Shown here piece by piece: positions 1 through 6,306 of a stretch of 14,346 bases of DNA. Within the stretch, counting starts at the first letter, position 1; each line of letters opens with the position of its first letter. Position numbers and translations under genes: made by a program. Origin of the DNA: an uncultured Verrucomicrobiae bacterium (GTDB lineage Bacteria; Verrucomicrobiota; Verrucomicrobiia; Palsa-1439); contig CALBCO010000116.1 in the NCBI GenBank assembly GCA_937927265.1, positions 1-14,346 on the forward strand, given 5' to 3'. The notes beneath the pieces were generated by a model. That model saw only the letters and a program-made list of their open reading frames with translations, was not told where the DNA came from and did no database searches.

Positions 1-1
1 C

Positions 2-552
2 CGTCACATTCGTGACGCCGTCTCGCTCGCCTCCCGGCAGCTCGGCTCCAAACGCGGGGCGAGTCACACCCGGTGGATGCTCTGCCAAGCGGCGCAACAC
101 TGCGACAAACACCCCGGCCCGCTCGGTGTGCAATTCCGTCGCCTTGCGCACAAAAAGAACCGCAACGTTGCCGTTGTGGCGTGCGCGCGGAAATTGGCGT
201 TGATTGCCTGGCAGATGCTCAAGAACAACGAGCCGTATCGTCCGCTCTACCGGCGGCGACGGAAGGAAAGCTGGCGCGGTTGCGTTTGCGAGCGGGAGGT
301 TTTCGACGCCGCACGACTGTGGGGAAGTGGCGCAAGAGCGTCCGCCGCAGTGTGGAGGGTGGCCGAACGCGGACCATCAAGGCGTTGGCGCGGGTGGATG
401 AACTGGAAGGGTTGCCGGTGCTGTCCGTGGTCAAACCGGCCGAGAATCGTGTATTGGTGGAGATGGGGGTGAGTGAATTTGTGGCTGGTTTGGTGAGGGA
501 CCACATTGTGGAGCGTCCAGTAGTGAATCGGCAATCTGCATTGGCGGAATAA
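2..552 (+). pseudogene. IS110-family transposase, C-terminal part, frameshifted
   Basis: This is the 3' part of a transposase gene that enters from the left edge of the window. The frame starting at position 2 reads to about 241 and contains an IS110-like C-terminal signature (KKNRNVAVVACARKL, then WQMLKNNEPYR). Beyond that point the frame turns into unlikely arginine-rich sequence. The expected continuation (ALPAATEGKLARLRLRA, then GLPVLSVVKPAENRVL) appears in the frame starting at 241 and ends at the TAA at 550-552. One base has therefore been lost near 241, or a -1 shift occurs there. Family members keep both halves in a single ORF, so I call it a pseudogene. The N-terminal DEDD domain lies outside the window. 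The family call is from remembered motifs; the frame change is seen directly. Confidence 0.75.
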
Positions 553-602
553 TCCCATGCCCTCAAAATTCCCGACAAAATTGTATTTCCAGCTCGCCAT
601 GG

Positions 603-716
603 TCAGAGGTAGGCGGGCACGTAAAATGCCGCCAGCAATGTCACCCCCAGCGCCATCCCCGCTCCCCCAACGAGCGTGGCGCGCCAACGAAAATGGCCTC
701 GGCGAGAGGACATCAT
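603..716 (-). CDS. Possible 37-aa single-pass membrane peptide
   Basis: This small ORF starts at a double ATG (716-711) and ends at TGA (603-605). Upstream lies GGAG at 721-724, four bases before the first ATG and seven before the second, so it has a reasonable ribosome binding site. The peptide begins with a basic stretch (SSRRGHFRWR) and continues into one hydrophobic segment, about residues 14-37, giving an inner-membrane topology with the N-terminus inside. It lies 138 bases downstream of the ABC permease on the same strand and could be the last gene of that unit. I do not recognise it. The reading frame extends upstream to 836, but that part is not protein-like. It could be chance, since short hydrophobic ORFs are common in GC-rich DNA. 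Confidence 0.3.
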   Translation of the reverse strand: MMSSRRGHFRWRATLVGGAGMALGVTLLAAFYVPAYL

Positions 717-792
717 CTTACTCCATTTAACCACCGTGTCGGACGAAAGTTGCGGTCCCAGTACGCTTTCATTGGCGACTGGCCACGTTTTT

Positions 793-806
793 GGAACGAT
801 CGTTCC
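793..806. promoter_or_regulatory. 14-bp perfect palindrome, possible protein-binding site
   Basis: GGAACGATCGTTCC is a perfect 14-bp palindrome in the gap downstream of the ABC permease. On the minus strand it is followed by A residues and not by T residues, so it does not look like an intrinsic terminator of the permease gene. A dimeric regulator site is possible, but no promoter is evident next to it. Confidence 0.25.
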
Positions 807-854
807 TGAACAATGCCTTCCGCGCAGGCCCGTCAACCGGTCAGCCCCGTGCGG

Positions 855-2192
855 CTATTCGTAGCGAAGGGCCGCAATGGGATCGAGCCGGGCGGCCTTG
901 ATCGCCGGATATAAACCGGCCAGCACACCCACGATGGCCGAAACCAGAAAACTCACCGCCAACGCCGGCACGCGTACCACGGGCGTGAAATCAAACGGCG
1001 CCAGTAACGCCAGCAGTTTGACGAGGCCAAACGCCGCCACCAACCCGACCACGCCACCGAGCATGGCCAGCACCACGCTCTCCGTGAGGATTTGCAGGAA
1101 CACATCCTGTTGCCGCGCGCCGACCGCTTGGCGGATACCAATTTCGTGGATGCGTTCACTGATCGAGGCGAGCATGATGTTCATGATGCCGATCCCGCCG
1201 ACGATCAGCGAGATGATGGCGATCAGGCCGCCGGTGCGGATGGCGTTGGCGGTCTGTTCGTGGATCCGGTCTGCCCAGTCTTCACGAGTGTTGAACCCGA
1301 AATCTTCCACGCCCTGATGCGTGAACAACAACACGTTGCGCACCTGCTGTAACGCCTCGTTCAATCGCTGCGGATCGGCCACGCGCAAGTTCAACTCTGT
1401 CAACCGCGGGTCCACCGCGCCATCCGCACGGGCGGCCGACCGAAAAATCAGCCGCATCGTGGTCACCGGAATGATGATTGTGTCGTTCTTGGCCTCAAAC
1501 CAATTCATCGAACGTCGGCCACTGGTTGGGCCGCGGCGCTCGCGGGCGCGTTCGGTCGTCTGGCCCGCTTCGCGCCGTTTGCGGGCCGGCTCGCTCTCGT
1601 AGCGATCAAACACCCCCACGATGGTGAACGGTTGACCGGCAATCTCAATGCGTTGGCCGAGCGGGCCGGTCCATGAGTCGTCGTCGGGGAACAAAGCATC
1701 GCGCACGCGGGTGCCGATGATGCAAACCTTGTGGGCGCGCGCCAAATCGAGGTCGGTCAGAAATCGGCCCACACGCAGCCGATGATTATCCACCGTGAGA
1801 TAAGCCTCGGTGGCGCCGGTCAATTCGCGCAATCGCCACGAGTGCGCGCCGCGCACCACACGGACGTTGTACAAATGAACTTCAGGTGAAACGAGCTCGA
1901 TCAGCGGACAATGGCGGCGAATCGCTTCCACATCGAGCCACGTGCGGCCAAGTGAACGCCCGGCGAGATGTTCCTGGTGTTCAGGCACGTCTTGGTCAAT
2001 GACATTGATCTTTTCCAAGCCGCCAGCTTCGATCAGCGCGGCGCGCATCCCTTCGGTCATGCCGGCCACCAACGCAAACATGCCCACCAAACTACACACG
2101 CCGAGAATGATCCCCAGCATCGTCAGAAAGGAGCGAAACTTGTGGGCACTGATTTCCTTCAGCCCCACGCCAATGACGAGTGCCAAGTTCAT
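855..2192 (-). CDS. MacB/FtsX-family ABC transporter permease
   Basis: This 445-residue protein has the architecture of MacB-type permeases. There is one N-terminal membrane helix (about 21-43, FLTMLGIILGVCSLVGM), a large periplasmic MacB_PCD domain (about 45-310), and three C-terminal helices forming the FtsX domain. The signature GGIGIMNIMLASISERIHEI lies near residues 330-350, and the protein ends in the family's usual ARLDPIAALRYE. The start has GAGG seven bases upstream. Proteins of this family do not form a conventional pore; with an ATPase they move substrates or drive lipoprotein and efflux machinery by mechanotransmission. No ATPase or adaptor gene adjoins it, so a partner must be encoded elsewhere. 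An arginine-rich insert of about 30 residues (near 200-230) sits in the periplasmic domain. The lipoprotein gene ends 55 bases upstream on the same strand. Substrate unknown. Confidence 0.9.
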   Translation of the reverse strand: MNLALVIGVGLKEISAHKFRSFLTMLGIILGVCSLVGMFALVAGMTEGMRAALIEAGGLEKINVIDQDVPEHQEHLAGRSLGRTWLDVEAIRRHCPLIELVSPEVHLYNVRVVRGAHSWRLRELTGATEAYLTVDNHRLRVGRFLTDLDLARAHKVCIIGTRVRDALFPDDDSWTGPLGQRIEIAGQPFTIVGVFDRYESEPARKRREAGQTTERARERRGPTSGRRSMNWFEAKNDTIIIPVTTMRLIFRSAARADGAVDPRLTELNLRVADPQRLNEALQQVRNVLLFTHQGVEDFGFNTREDWADRIHEQTANAIRTGGLIAIISLIVGGIGIMNIMLASISERIHEIGIRQAVGARQQDVFLQILTESVVLAMLGGVVGLVAAFGLVKLLALLAPFDFTPVVRVPALAVSFLVSAIVGVLAGLYPAIKAARLDPIAALRYE

Positions 2193-2247
2193 CCGCCCGC
2201 CTCAGCATGTCCACCACGATCAACGGCAATGGCCAAGAGCTGACGCA

Positions 2248-2586
2248 TCACCACGGAGGTGGGCCTAAGAACCTTGGATGTGGCGGAGGCCCCCAATAAT
2301 GGTAGTAGCGTTCGCGCGCCACTGCCCAGCGGGTGTAAGTCGCCAGCATGTGATCAATAACGGCTTCGCTGACGCCCTCCGTTTTGAGGCGGACCACGTC
2401 GGCAGCCGTCAGGCGAAACACCGAATACGTCTGGTCAATCCGTTGGATAATGTCGGCATCCGCAGTACCGGCCTTGGCCAGCCCGATCACGTCTGCCACA
2501 CTCAATGGCGCCACGCGCGGTACCGTCACACAACTGGCCACCAGCACGCCTGTCAACACCATGATTATGGCTAGTAAACGGTTCAT
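2248..2586 (-). CDS. Small lipoprotein with two tandem helical motifs
   Basis: This protein of 112 residues (113 if the GTG at 2589-2587 is used) starts with a lipoprotein signal (MNRLLAIIMVLTGVLVASC), whose lipobox ends at Cys19 or Cys20 depending on the start. The mature part contains two copies of the same helical motif: LSVADVIGLAKAGTADADII, then LTAADVVRLKTEGVSEAVID. Each reads as L-[ST]-x-x-D-V-[IV]-x-L-x-x-x-G-x-[AS], so the domain is an internal duplication. I recall similar short lipoproteins as common and uncharacterised in Verrucomicrobiota and Acidobacteriota. The tail is rich in Tyr, Trp and Pro (HYWGPPPHPRFLGPPPW). It lies upstream of the permease gene with a 55-base gap and is probably co-transcribed. 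No good ribosome binding site is visible at either start. Function unknown. Confidence 0.8.
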   Translation of the reverse strand: MNRLLAIIMVLTGVLVASCVTVPRVAPLSVADVIGLAKAGTADADIIQRIDQTYSVFRLTAADVVRLKTEGVSEAVIDHMLATYTRWAVARERYYHYWGPPPHPRFLGPPPW

Positions 2587-2594
2587 CACGCATC

Positions 2595-2623
2595 AATCTA
2601 CCCGCATCGGTTTCGGTTGTAAA
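2595..2623 (-). promoter_or_regulatory. Candidate sigma-70-like promoter for the lipoprotein/permease unit
   Basis: On the minus strand TTTACA (2623-2618) is followed after exactly 17 bases by TAGATT (2600-2595). They match the -35 consensus at 5 of 6 positions and the -10 consensus at 4 of 6. The -10 box ends only eight bases before the ATG at 2586, so a transcript from here would be nearly leaderless. That would fit the missing ribosome binding site, but could also mean the match is chance. Confidence 0.2.
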
Positions 2624-2830
2624 CAGCAAGCCTGATCGTTTGCCCGCAGAGAAACAGTGACGGCGAGGTCAGAATGAATGTTAGCGGTTCGTTGCAAAGT
2701 CGAAATGAGATAAGTGCAAGGGCTGAGAAACGTTGGGGGCGCTGACTCATGATGCAGGGGAAAACAACACCTTATTTGTAGTTGATGATAGCCTCTCCCC
2801 ATCCGAATGACTGAACACCCTGACGACCAG

Positions 2831-2856
2831 TAACATGTTATACCTATAACAGGTTA
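2831..2856. promoter_or_regulatory. 26-bp near-palindrome, operator-like
   Basis: Two 12-base arms (TAACATGTTATA and TATAACAGGTTA) flank a CC centre and pair at 11 of 12 positions; the mismatch is 2835/2852. The core is GTTATA-CC-TATAAC. It is AT-rich and ends directly before the GGAG ribosome binding site of the tiny ORF at 2870. That is where a dimeric repressor or antitoxin-type autoregulator would bind. No regulator is encoded intact nearby. Confidence 0.4.
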
Positions 2857-2869
2857 GTGGAGCGGCGTA

Positions 2870-2950
2870 ATGACAGTATCTGCGCTTGCGGATAAACCGC
2901 CCACAAAGGCCGGTGACGTAAATATCCTCAATCATTATGATGCAAATTAG
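2870..2950 (+). CDS. Possible 26-aa peptide ORF or 5' remnant of a lost gene
   Basis: ATG at 2870 is preceded by GGAG (2858-2861) with eight bases between them, and the frame runs 26 codons to TAG at 2948-2950. The peptide starts MTVSALADKPPTKAGDVN and is hydrophilic, with no membrane segment. A good ribosome binding site directly behind an operator-like palindrome is unusual in this gene-poor stretch. It may be a genuine short peptide, or the surviving 5' end of an autoregulated gene (for example an antitoxin) truncated by later rearrangement. I do not recognise the sequence. Confidence 0.25.
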   Translation: MTVSALADKPPTKAGDVNILNHYDAN

Positions 2951-3253
2951 GTTGACGGTTTGAGGGGGAGGACAAGAACGCTTGGAGCGCGTGGCCGGGA
3001 AAATCGTGCTCTTGCGGGGGGCCACAGGCGCTGTTGTAGGCCCGGAGACAACATTTTTTCAGGTTCTGATGCCTCGGCAGACAACGCTCCGCCTCTCCCT
3101 AGCATCGGCCCAAGGAGTTCTGTGAGGCCGAGAACCCGTGGCGGGGGCGTCAGCCGCTGGCGACGGCCAGCCGAGGACGGCCCTGCACGTGCGTCGGCCA
3201 CACCCGCCGCGCCCAACGCTCCCATCAGCACAACCATTCATTAGGCACCAGCA

Positions 3254-3502
3254 CACCCGCGCCAACCATAGCCGCGAGCGCCACGCCATCCCCCCGGGCA
3301 GGAACAGGAGTTTCTTTATCAGCGTCTTGACCCGCCAACTCTGGCAGTCGTCTTTCAAGTCCAGCAGCTTGATCGCCACCATCAGGCCATAGGCCAGTGC
3401 CGCGATCAAATCGTAAACCTCGTTGGCCCTCAGCGCCGAGCAGGGCGGGCGGTGCAGGTCCAGACCGTGCAACACTTCGCTGAACAACGGTTCCTTCTCC
3501 CC
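3254..3502 (-). pseudogene. IS1380-family transposase, C-terminal remnant
   Basis: Read on the minus strand from about 3502, this fragment gives LHRPPCSALRANEVYDLIAA and continues ALAYGLMVAIKLL, then SWRVKTLIKKLLFLPGG. This matches the C-terminal region of IS1380-type transposases, where a conserved ANxxR/V-YDL-ALAYNL-like segment is followed by a basic region. There is no proper start: an in-frame stop lies at 3503-3505, and the only start-like codon is TTG at 3487. Together with the N-terminal piece at 3640-3999 it represents one transposase gene whose central part is missing. The end near 3254 is approximate, because the frame runs on into unlikely sequence to 3059. Confidence 0.6.
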
Positions 3503-3528
3503 TCATTTGTTGTCGCGCACCGTGTAGT

Positions 3529-3587
3529 GCCAGTCTTCGACTGGCGACAAGGCGGAGCCTTGGCCCATTGCGCTTGGCGCGAAGCGC
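3529..3587. repeat. Cluster of three small perfect hairpins
   Basis: Three hairpins follow one another within 59 bases. They are GCCAGTC-TTC-GACTGGC (3529-3545), CAAGGC-GGA-GCCTTG (3548-3562) and GCGCTT-GGCGCG-AAGCGC (3570-3587). They occupy the gap left between the two pieces of the IS1380 transposase and have no relation to transposase sequence. Their build resembles the hairpin-array repeats at 4155-4905. This looks like an inserted or expanded extragenic palindrome cluster. Confidence 0.6.
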
Positions 3588-3639
3588 GCGTGGGTGCAGG
3601 CTTGGCTTACCTGTCGGCGTCGAAGTGCGCCGGCTGGCC

Positions 3640-3999
3640 CTACCAGAGTGGGCGATTGCGCTGGAGTATGGGCAGGAGTTGGTCGCTCACGTCTTGGGGG
3701 CGGTTGCCCACGCCGAAGAGTTGGCGCGCCAGCGGATTGTCGTTGAGCGCTTCGCTGTCGGAGAGGCAAGCGCCGCCCGAGTACAGCGCGTAGAGCAACG
3801 GGCCGACGATCACCTCTGGTGGGTAGCCCCGCCACCGGTCCTTGCGTGGGGCGAGGCTGGGGAGTTGGCGCAGCTTGTGCCAGAGGCTGGAGCGGCGGGC
3901 CAGGGCCTCGACGGCGACCGGACCGGCGTGGAGGGGATGATCGGTATTTGGGACAAACGGGAGTTTGAGACAGGTGTCTTTTTTGGTGATGGCAGGCAT
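3640..3999 (-). pseudogene. IS1380-family transposase, N-terminal remnant
   Basis: From ATG at 3999-3997 the minus strand encodes 119 residues. The segment YPPEVIVGPLLYALYSGGAC followed by LSDSEALNDNPLARQLFG fits the N-terminal domain of IS1380-type transposases (a ...GG..L.D...L..D..L..L.G pattern). The frame stops at TAG (3642-3640) just after SDQLLPILQRN, where an intact protein would continue into its DDE catalytic domain. Family proteins are around 450 residues, so most of the catalytic core is missing and the gene is dead. The related C-terminal piece is at 3254-3502. The open frame extends upstream to 4287, but that part is repeat sequence and not transposase. Confidence 0.7.
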
Positions 4000-4154
4000 A
4001 TGTTGCTCTGATAAAACGCGCCGAAATGAATTCACCGTAAATGACAAGCTTCTTCTCTCACTTGTAGCGATTCGGGTGACAGACGCCCCCGGTCCGGCTC
4101 GGTCCTCGCTCATTACCCCGCGCCGGCGGTCAACTGTTGCTCGTCGTTTGCGCA

Positions 4155-4469
4155 TCCCTCCTTCGGCCGTCCAAAGCGCCGCTGGCGCAGCGCACTCTAA
4201 AACCGTTTGGCCTAACGCGGGGGGCCGCGGCCCGATGCACCAGCATCTGGGAGTCCGGTGTGGCAACTCCGCTTTCCCGGCCAGCAACCGTTGGTATCTG
4301 TCGGTGCTCTGGGGTTCATGTCAGCCAGGCGCGGACAGGAATGTCGGCGAGGCCCTCAACGTCTGACGGGTAGTCTCTGGTGGAGGAACCGCGCCGCGAA
4401 TCGTGAAGGGGCGGGGGCTGTGGGCGACCGGCCCCTGCGGAAAACGGTTCACCCCAAAGCGAGAACATC
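4155..4469 (+). repeat. Hairpin-array repeat, copy A (more degraded)
   Basis: This copy aligns with the reverse complement of 4519-4905. Shared landmarks in order are TCCAAAGCGCCGCT (4170-4183), GATGC-ACCA-GCATC (4234-4247), CGCTTTCCCG (from about 4269), the word AATGTC (from about 4341), CGTCTGACGG (about 4361), and an end segment starting GACCGGCCC (4426) and including GGTTCACCC. Several of its hairpins carry mismatches compared with copy B, so it looks older. I recall this type of repeat as frequent between genes in Verrucomicrobiota, where it is often mis-annotated as small hypothetical proteins. Confidence 0.7.
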
Positions 4470-4496
4470 GGAGGACAGCGGGCCCTCGCCGTCACC

Positions 4497-4966
4497 CCTG
4501 AATCATGAGCGCGGCGCTGAAGGTTTCACTTTTGGGTGAACGGTTTCTCAGTGGGCCGGTCATCATGAGAGATGAGTCACCCGACTTTGTTCTCCATGAC
4601 GCCGGACATCGAATCCAACAGCACACTCTTCCATTTCCCCTGCATCCGGACGATGAGCGGCATGATTGCCGACCCCCACGCTTTCCGTCAGACGTGGACG
4701 GCGGTACAGACATTCTTGTCTGTGCCTCGCCCCGCGTGAGTCGCGCGGTGACCATCGTCTCCGGAAGTGGACCGACGGGAAAGCGGTGCTGTCGCACCGC
4801 ACTCCAAGACGCTGGCGCGTCCGTCCCAAGCCCCGCAGTGAACTGAACAGTTTTGAAGTGCGCCGCATCAGCGGCGCTTTGGATGGCGGTGGGTGGCAGG
4901 CGTGAGGCGGGTCGAAAGACCATCGCGCCCCATCCATTCAGGTCCTCCTCGTGCTCATGATTCAGG
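4497..4966. repeat. 470-bp segment bounded by a 14-bp perfect inverted repeat (MITE-like)
   Basis: CCTGAATCATGAGC at 4497-4510 is the exact reverse complement of GCTCATGATTCAGG at 4953-4966. The two sites bracket repeat copy B. A match this long over a few hundred bases is unlikely by chance, so the segment may be a non-autonomous element with terminal inverted repeats. No obvious target-site duplication was found. The right-hand site lies 62 bases upstream of the oxidoreductase start, inside an open frame that reads into that gene. Confidence 0.4.
4519..4905 (-). repeat. Hairpin-array repeat, copy B (well preserved)
   Basis: This copy is inverted relative to copy A. It holds at least four clean stem-loops: ACAGACA-TTCT-TGTCTGT (4706-4723), GCGGTGC-TGTC-GCACCGC (4783-4800), GACGC-TGGC-GCGTC (4808-4821) and GCGCCGC-ATCA-GCGGCGC (4860-4877). 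Four-base loops recur. The A/B pair forms a large inverted repeat whose closest arms are 4426-4469 and 4519-4561, separated by 49 bases. No protein is encoded convincingly in either direction. Confidence 0.75.
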
Positions 4967-5028
4967 CGTCACCGGCAGCCGCGACTCCACGGTTGCCGGG
5001 GTTGACGATTTTTGTTAATGAAGCCGTC

Positions 5029-6306
5029 ATGAACTTTCCGATCTGGGAAATCCCGCATCTCGGCGGTGGCGGCCTGATCGCGCTTGTGGCGGTCGTGCAT
5101 GTGTTTGTGGCGCATTTTGCGGTCGGGGGTGGGTTTTGGTTGGCATTGACCGAGGCCAAAGCCTATCGCGAGAACGACCCGGCTCTGCTGGCGTACGTGC
5201 GCAGTTACTCGAAGTTCTTTGTGTTGCTGACGCTGGTATTCGGCGCGTTGACGGGCGTGGGCATTTGGTTCACCATCGGGTTGATCAGTCCGGCCGCAAC
5301 CTCAACGCTTATCCGCGCATTTGTCTGGGGTTGGGCCATTGAGTGGGTGTTTTTTCTCGTCGAGATTACAGCGGCCATTATTTATTATACGACATGGGAC
5401 CGGCTGGACCGGCGCGCGCACAATCAGATTGCGTGGATTTATGCTGGGGCTGCGTTCGTGTCACTACTGGTGATCAATGGAATTTTGACGTTCATGGTCA
5501 CGCCAGGTCGGTGGTTGGAGACGCAGAACTTCTGGCATGGTTGGCTGAATCCTGGTTACTGGCCCTCGGTGGTATTGCGGAGTGGTTCGGCCATTGCGCT
5601 GGTTGGGTTGTTCACGTTGCTGACTGGTTCGTGGCTGCCAAACGGCGAATTGCGCGTCAAGGTGCTTCGGTATGCTGCGTGTTGGGTGTTTCCGGCGTTC
5701 GTGGTAATGCCGGTGGGGTTGCTTTGGTATCTGGCGAAGTTGCCGGAACACGCCCGGTTTATCGCGCTGGGTGGCGCGCCGGTCGTAGCGATGTTCACAG
5801 CGGCGAGCATGGGTTTATCGGGCGCGATTCTGTTGTTTGTGTGGCTCGGCGCGTGGCGTACCCCGGAACAATTTAGTACGGCCTTTGCGGCGTTGTTGTT
5901 GGGGATGGGGTTTGTGGCCACCGGCACGACCGAATGGGTCCGCGAGGCCGTCCGCAAGCCGTACATTCTGTTTGGCTACATGTATTCCAATTCGATCCAT
6001 GTTGGCGACGCCGACCGGGTGACGCAGGTTGGGGTGCTGCAAACGGCCAAATGGGCTGGGATTCGGGACGCGTCTCATCCCGATGCCGGGCGCGAAGTAT
6101 TTACGTTGCTCTGTCTCAGTTGTCACGAAGTGGATGGCTATAATCCCGTTCGCCCACTCGTGCGCGGTTGGGACGAGGAATACCTCGACTACCAACTCAG
6201 CCGGCTCGACACGTTGAAAGGTTTCATGCCGCCGTTCACTGGTACCGCCGCCGAACGACGCGCGCTGGCGCAATACTTGGTGTCGCTCAACCCGGAGGCC
6301 CGATGA
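5029..6306 (+). CDS. Cytochrome bd-superfamily oxidoreductase subunit I with C-terminal cytochrome c domain (OR-C-like)
   Basis: This 425-residue membrane protein (from ATG 5029) has about eight helices followed by a soluble tail. It aligns with E. coli CydA. His24 in VVHVFVAHFAVGGG matches His19. Glu105 and Glu112 (AIEWVFFLVE) match the proton-path Glu99/Glu107 with a one-residue gap. Glu306 in REAVRKPY matches Glu445. The low-spin haem ligand His186 is missing at the equivalent place (VVLRSGS), and there is no quinol-binding Q-loop. The tail carries a haem c site, CLSCH (362-366), and a likely axial Met400 (GFMPP). Eight helices would put this tail in the periplasm. The features fit the bd-related 'OR-C' families, thought to use cytochrome c instead of quinol. 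A frame to GTG 4951 exists, but it begins in repeat DNA, so I prefer MNFPIWEIPHLGG. It overlaps the next gene by ATGA. Confidence 0.85.
   Translation: MNFPIWEIPHLGGGGLIALVAVVHVFVAHFAVGGGFWLALTEAKAYRENDPALLAYVRSYSKFFVLLTLVFGALTGVGIWFTIGLISPAATSTLIRAFVWGWAIEWVFFLVEITAAIIYYTTWDRLDRRAHNQIAWIYAGAAFVSLLVINGILTFMVTPGRWLETQNFWHGWLNPGYWPSVVLRSGSAIALVGLFTLLTGSWLPNGELRVKVLRYAACWVFPAFVVMPVGLLWYLAKLPEHARFIALGGAPVVAMFTAASMGLSGAILLFVWLGAWRTPEQFSTAFAALLLGMGFVATGTTEWVREAVRKPYILFGYMYSNSIHVGDADRVTQVGVLQTAKWAGIRDASHPDAGREVFTLLCLSCHEVDGYNPVRPLVRGWDEEYLDYQLSRLDTLKGFMPPFTGTAAERRALAQYLVSLNPEAR

Larger units (their letters stand above)
2590..3253. other. Gene-poor stretch, AT-rich in its centre
   Basis: This stretch of about 660 bases contains no convincing full-length gene. 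Open frames occur on both strands between 2947 and 3237, but their translations are low-complexity Arg/Pro/Gly/Ala sequence typical of GC-rich shadows. The part from about 2750 to 2950 is clearly poorer in GC than its surroundings and holds a near-palindrome (2831-2856) and a tiny ORF (2870-2950), listed separately. Its composition suggests imported or decayed mobile DNA. Confidence 0.6.
4003..5028. other. 1-kb non-coding region filled by repeats
   Basis: No gene is convincing here. The many open frames on both strands are arginine-, serine- and proline-rich translations of two repeat copies (4155-4469 plus, 4519-4905 minus). The stretch 4003-4150 shows nothing recognisable beyond the upstream flank of the dead IS1380 transposase. 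Any promoter for the downstream oxidoreductase genes should lie in this region, probably after 4905, but no clear -35/-10 pair stands out. Confidence 0.7.

Noticed and set aside
793..806. Intrinsic terminator for the ABC permease
   Set aside because: The perfect palindrome is followed by A residues and not T residues when read on the permease strand.
2747..3025. 92-codon minus-strand frame across the AT-rich stretch
   Set aside because: It has no ribosome binding site or recognisable domain, and it runs through the palindrome and an AT-rich non-coding-looking segment.
3529..4905. Possible CRISPR array
   Set aside because: Repeated hairpins differ in sequence and spacing, there are no identical direct repeats with regular spacers, and no cas genes are present.
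4492..4937. Overlapping minus-strand frames of 124-143 codons in repeat copy B
   Set aside because: They translate the hairpin repeat; equivalent frames in copy A are broken differently, and composition is not protein-like.
4951..5028. GTG-initiated N-terminal extension of the oxidoreductase subunit I
   Set aside because: It begins in the terminal repeat of the adjacent element, has no ribosome binding site, and adds 26 residues without similarity to the family, whereas MNFPIWEIPHLGG looks like a natural start before helix 1.
6168..6302. Upstream extension of subunit II
   Set aside because: It overlaps the coding sequence of subunit I; the ATGA-coupled ATG at 6303 gives a protein that starts directly before helix 1.
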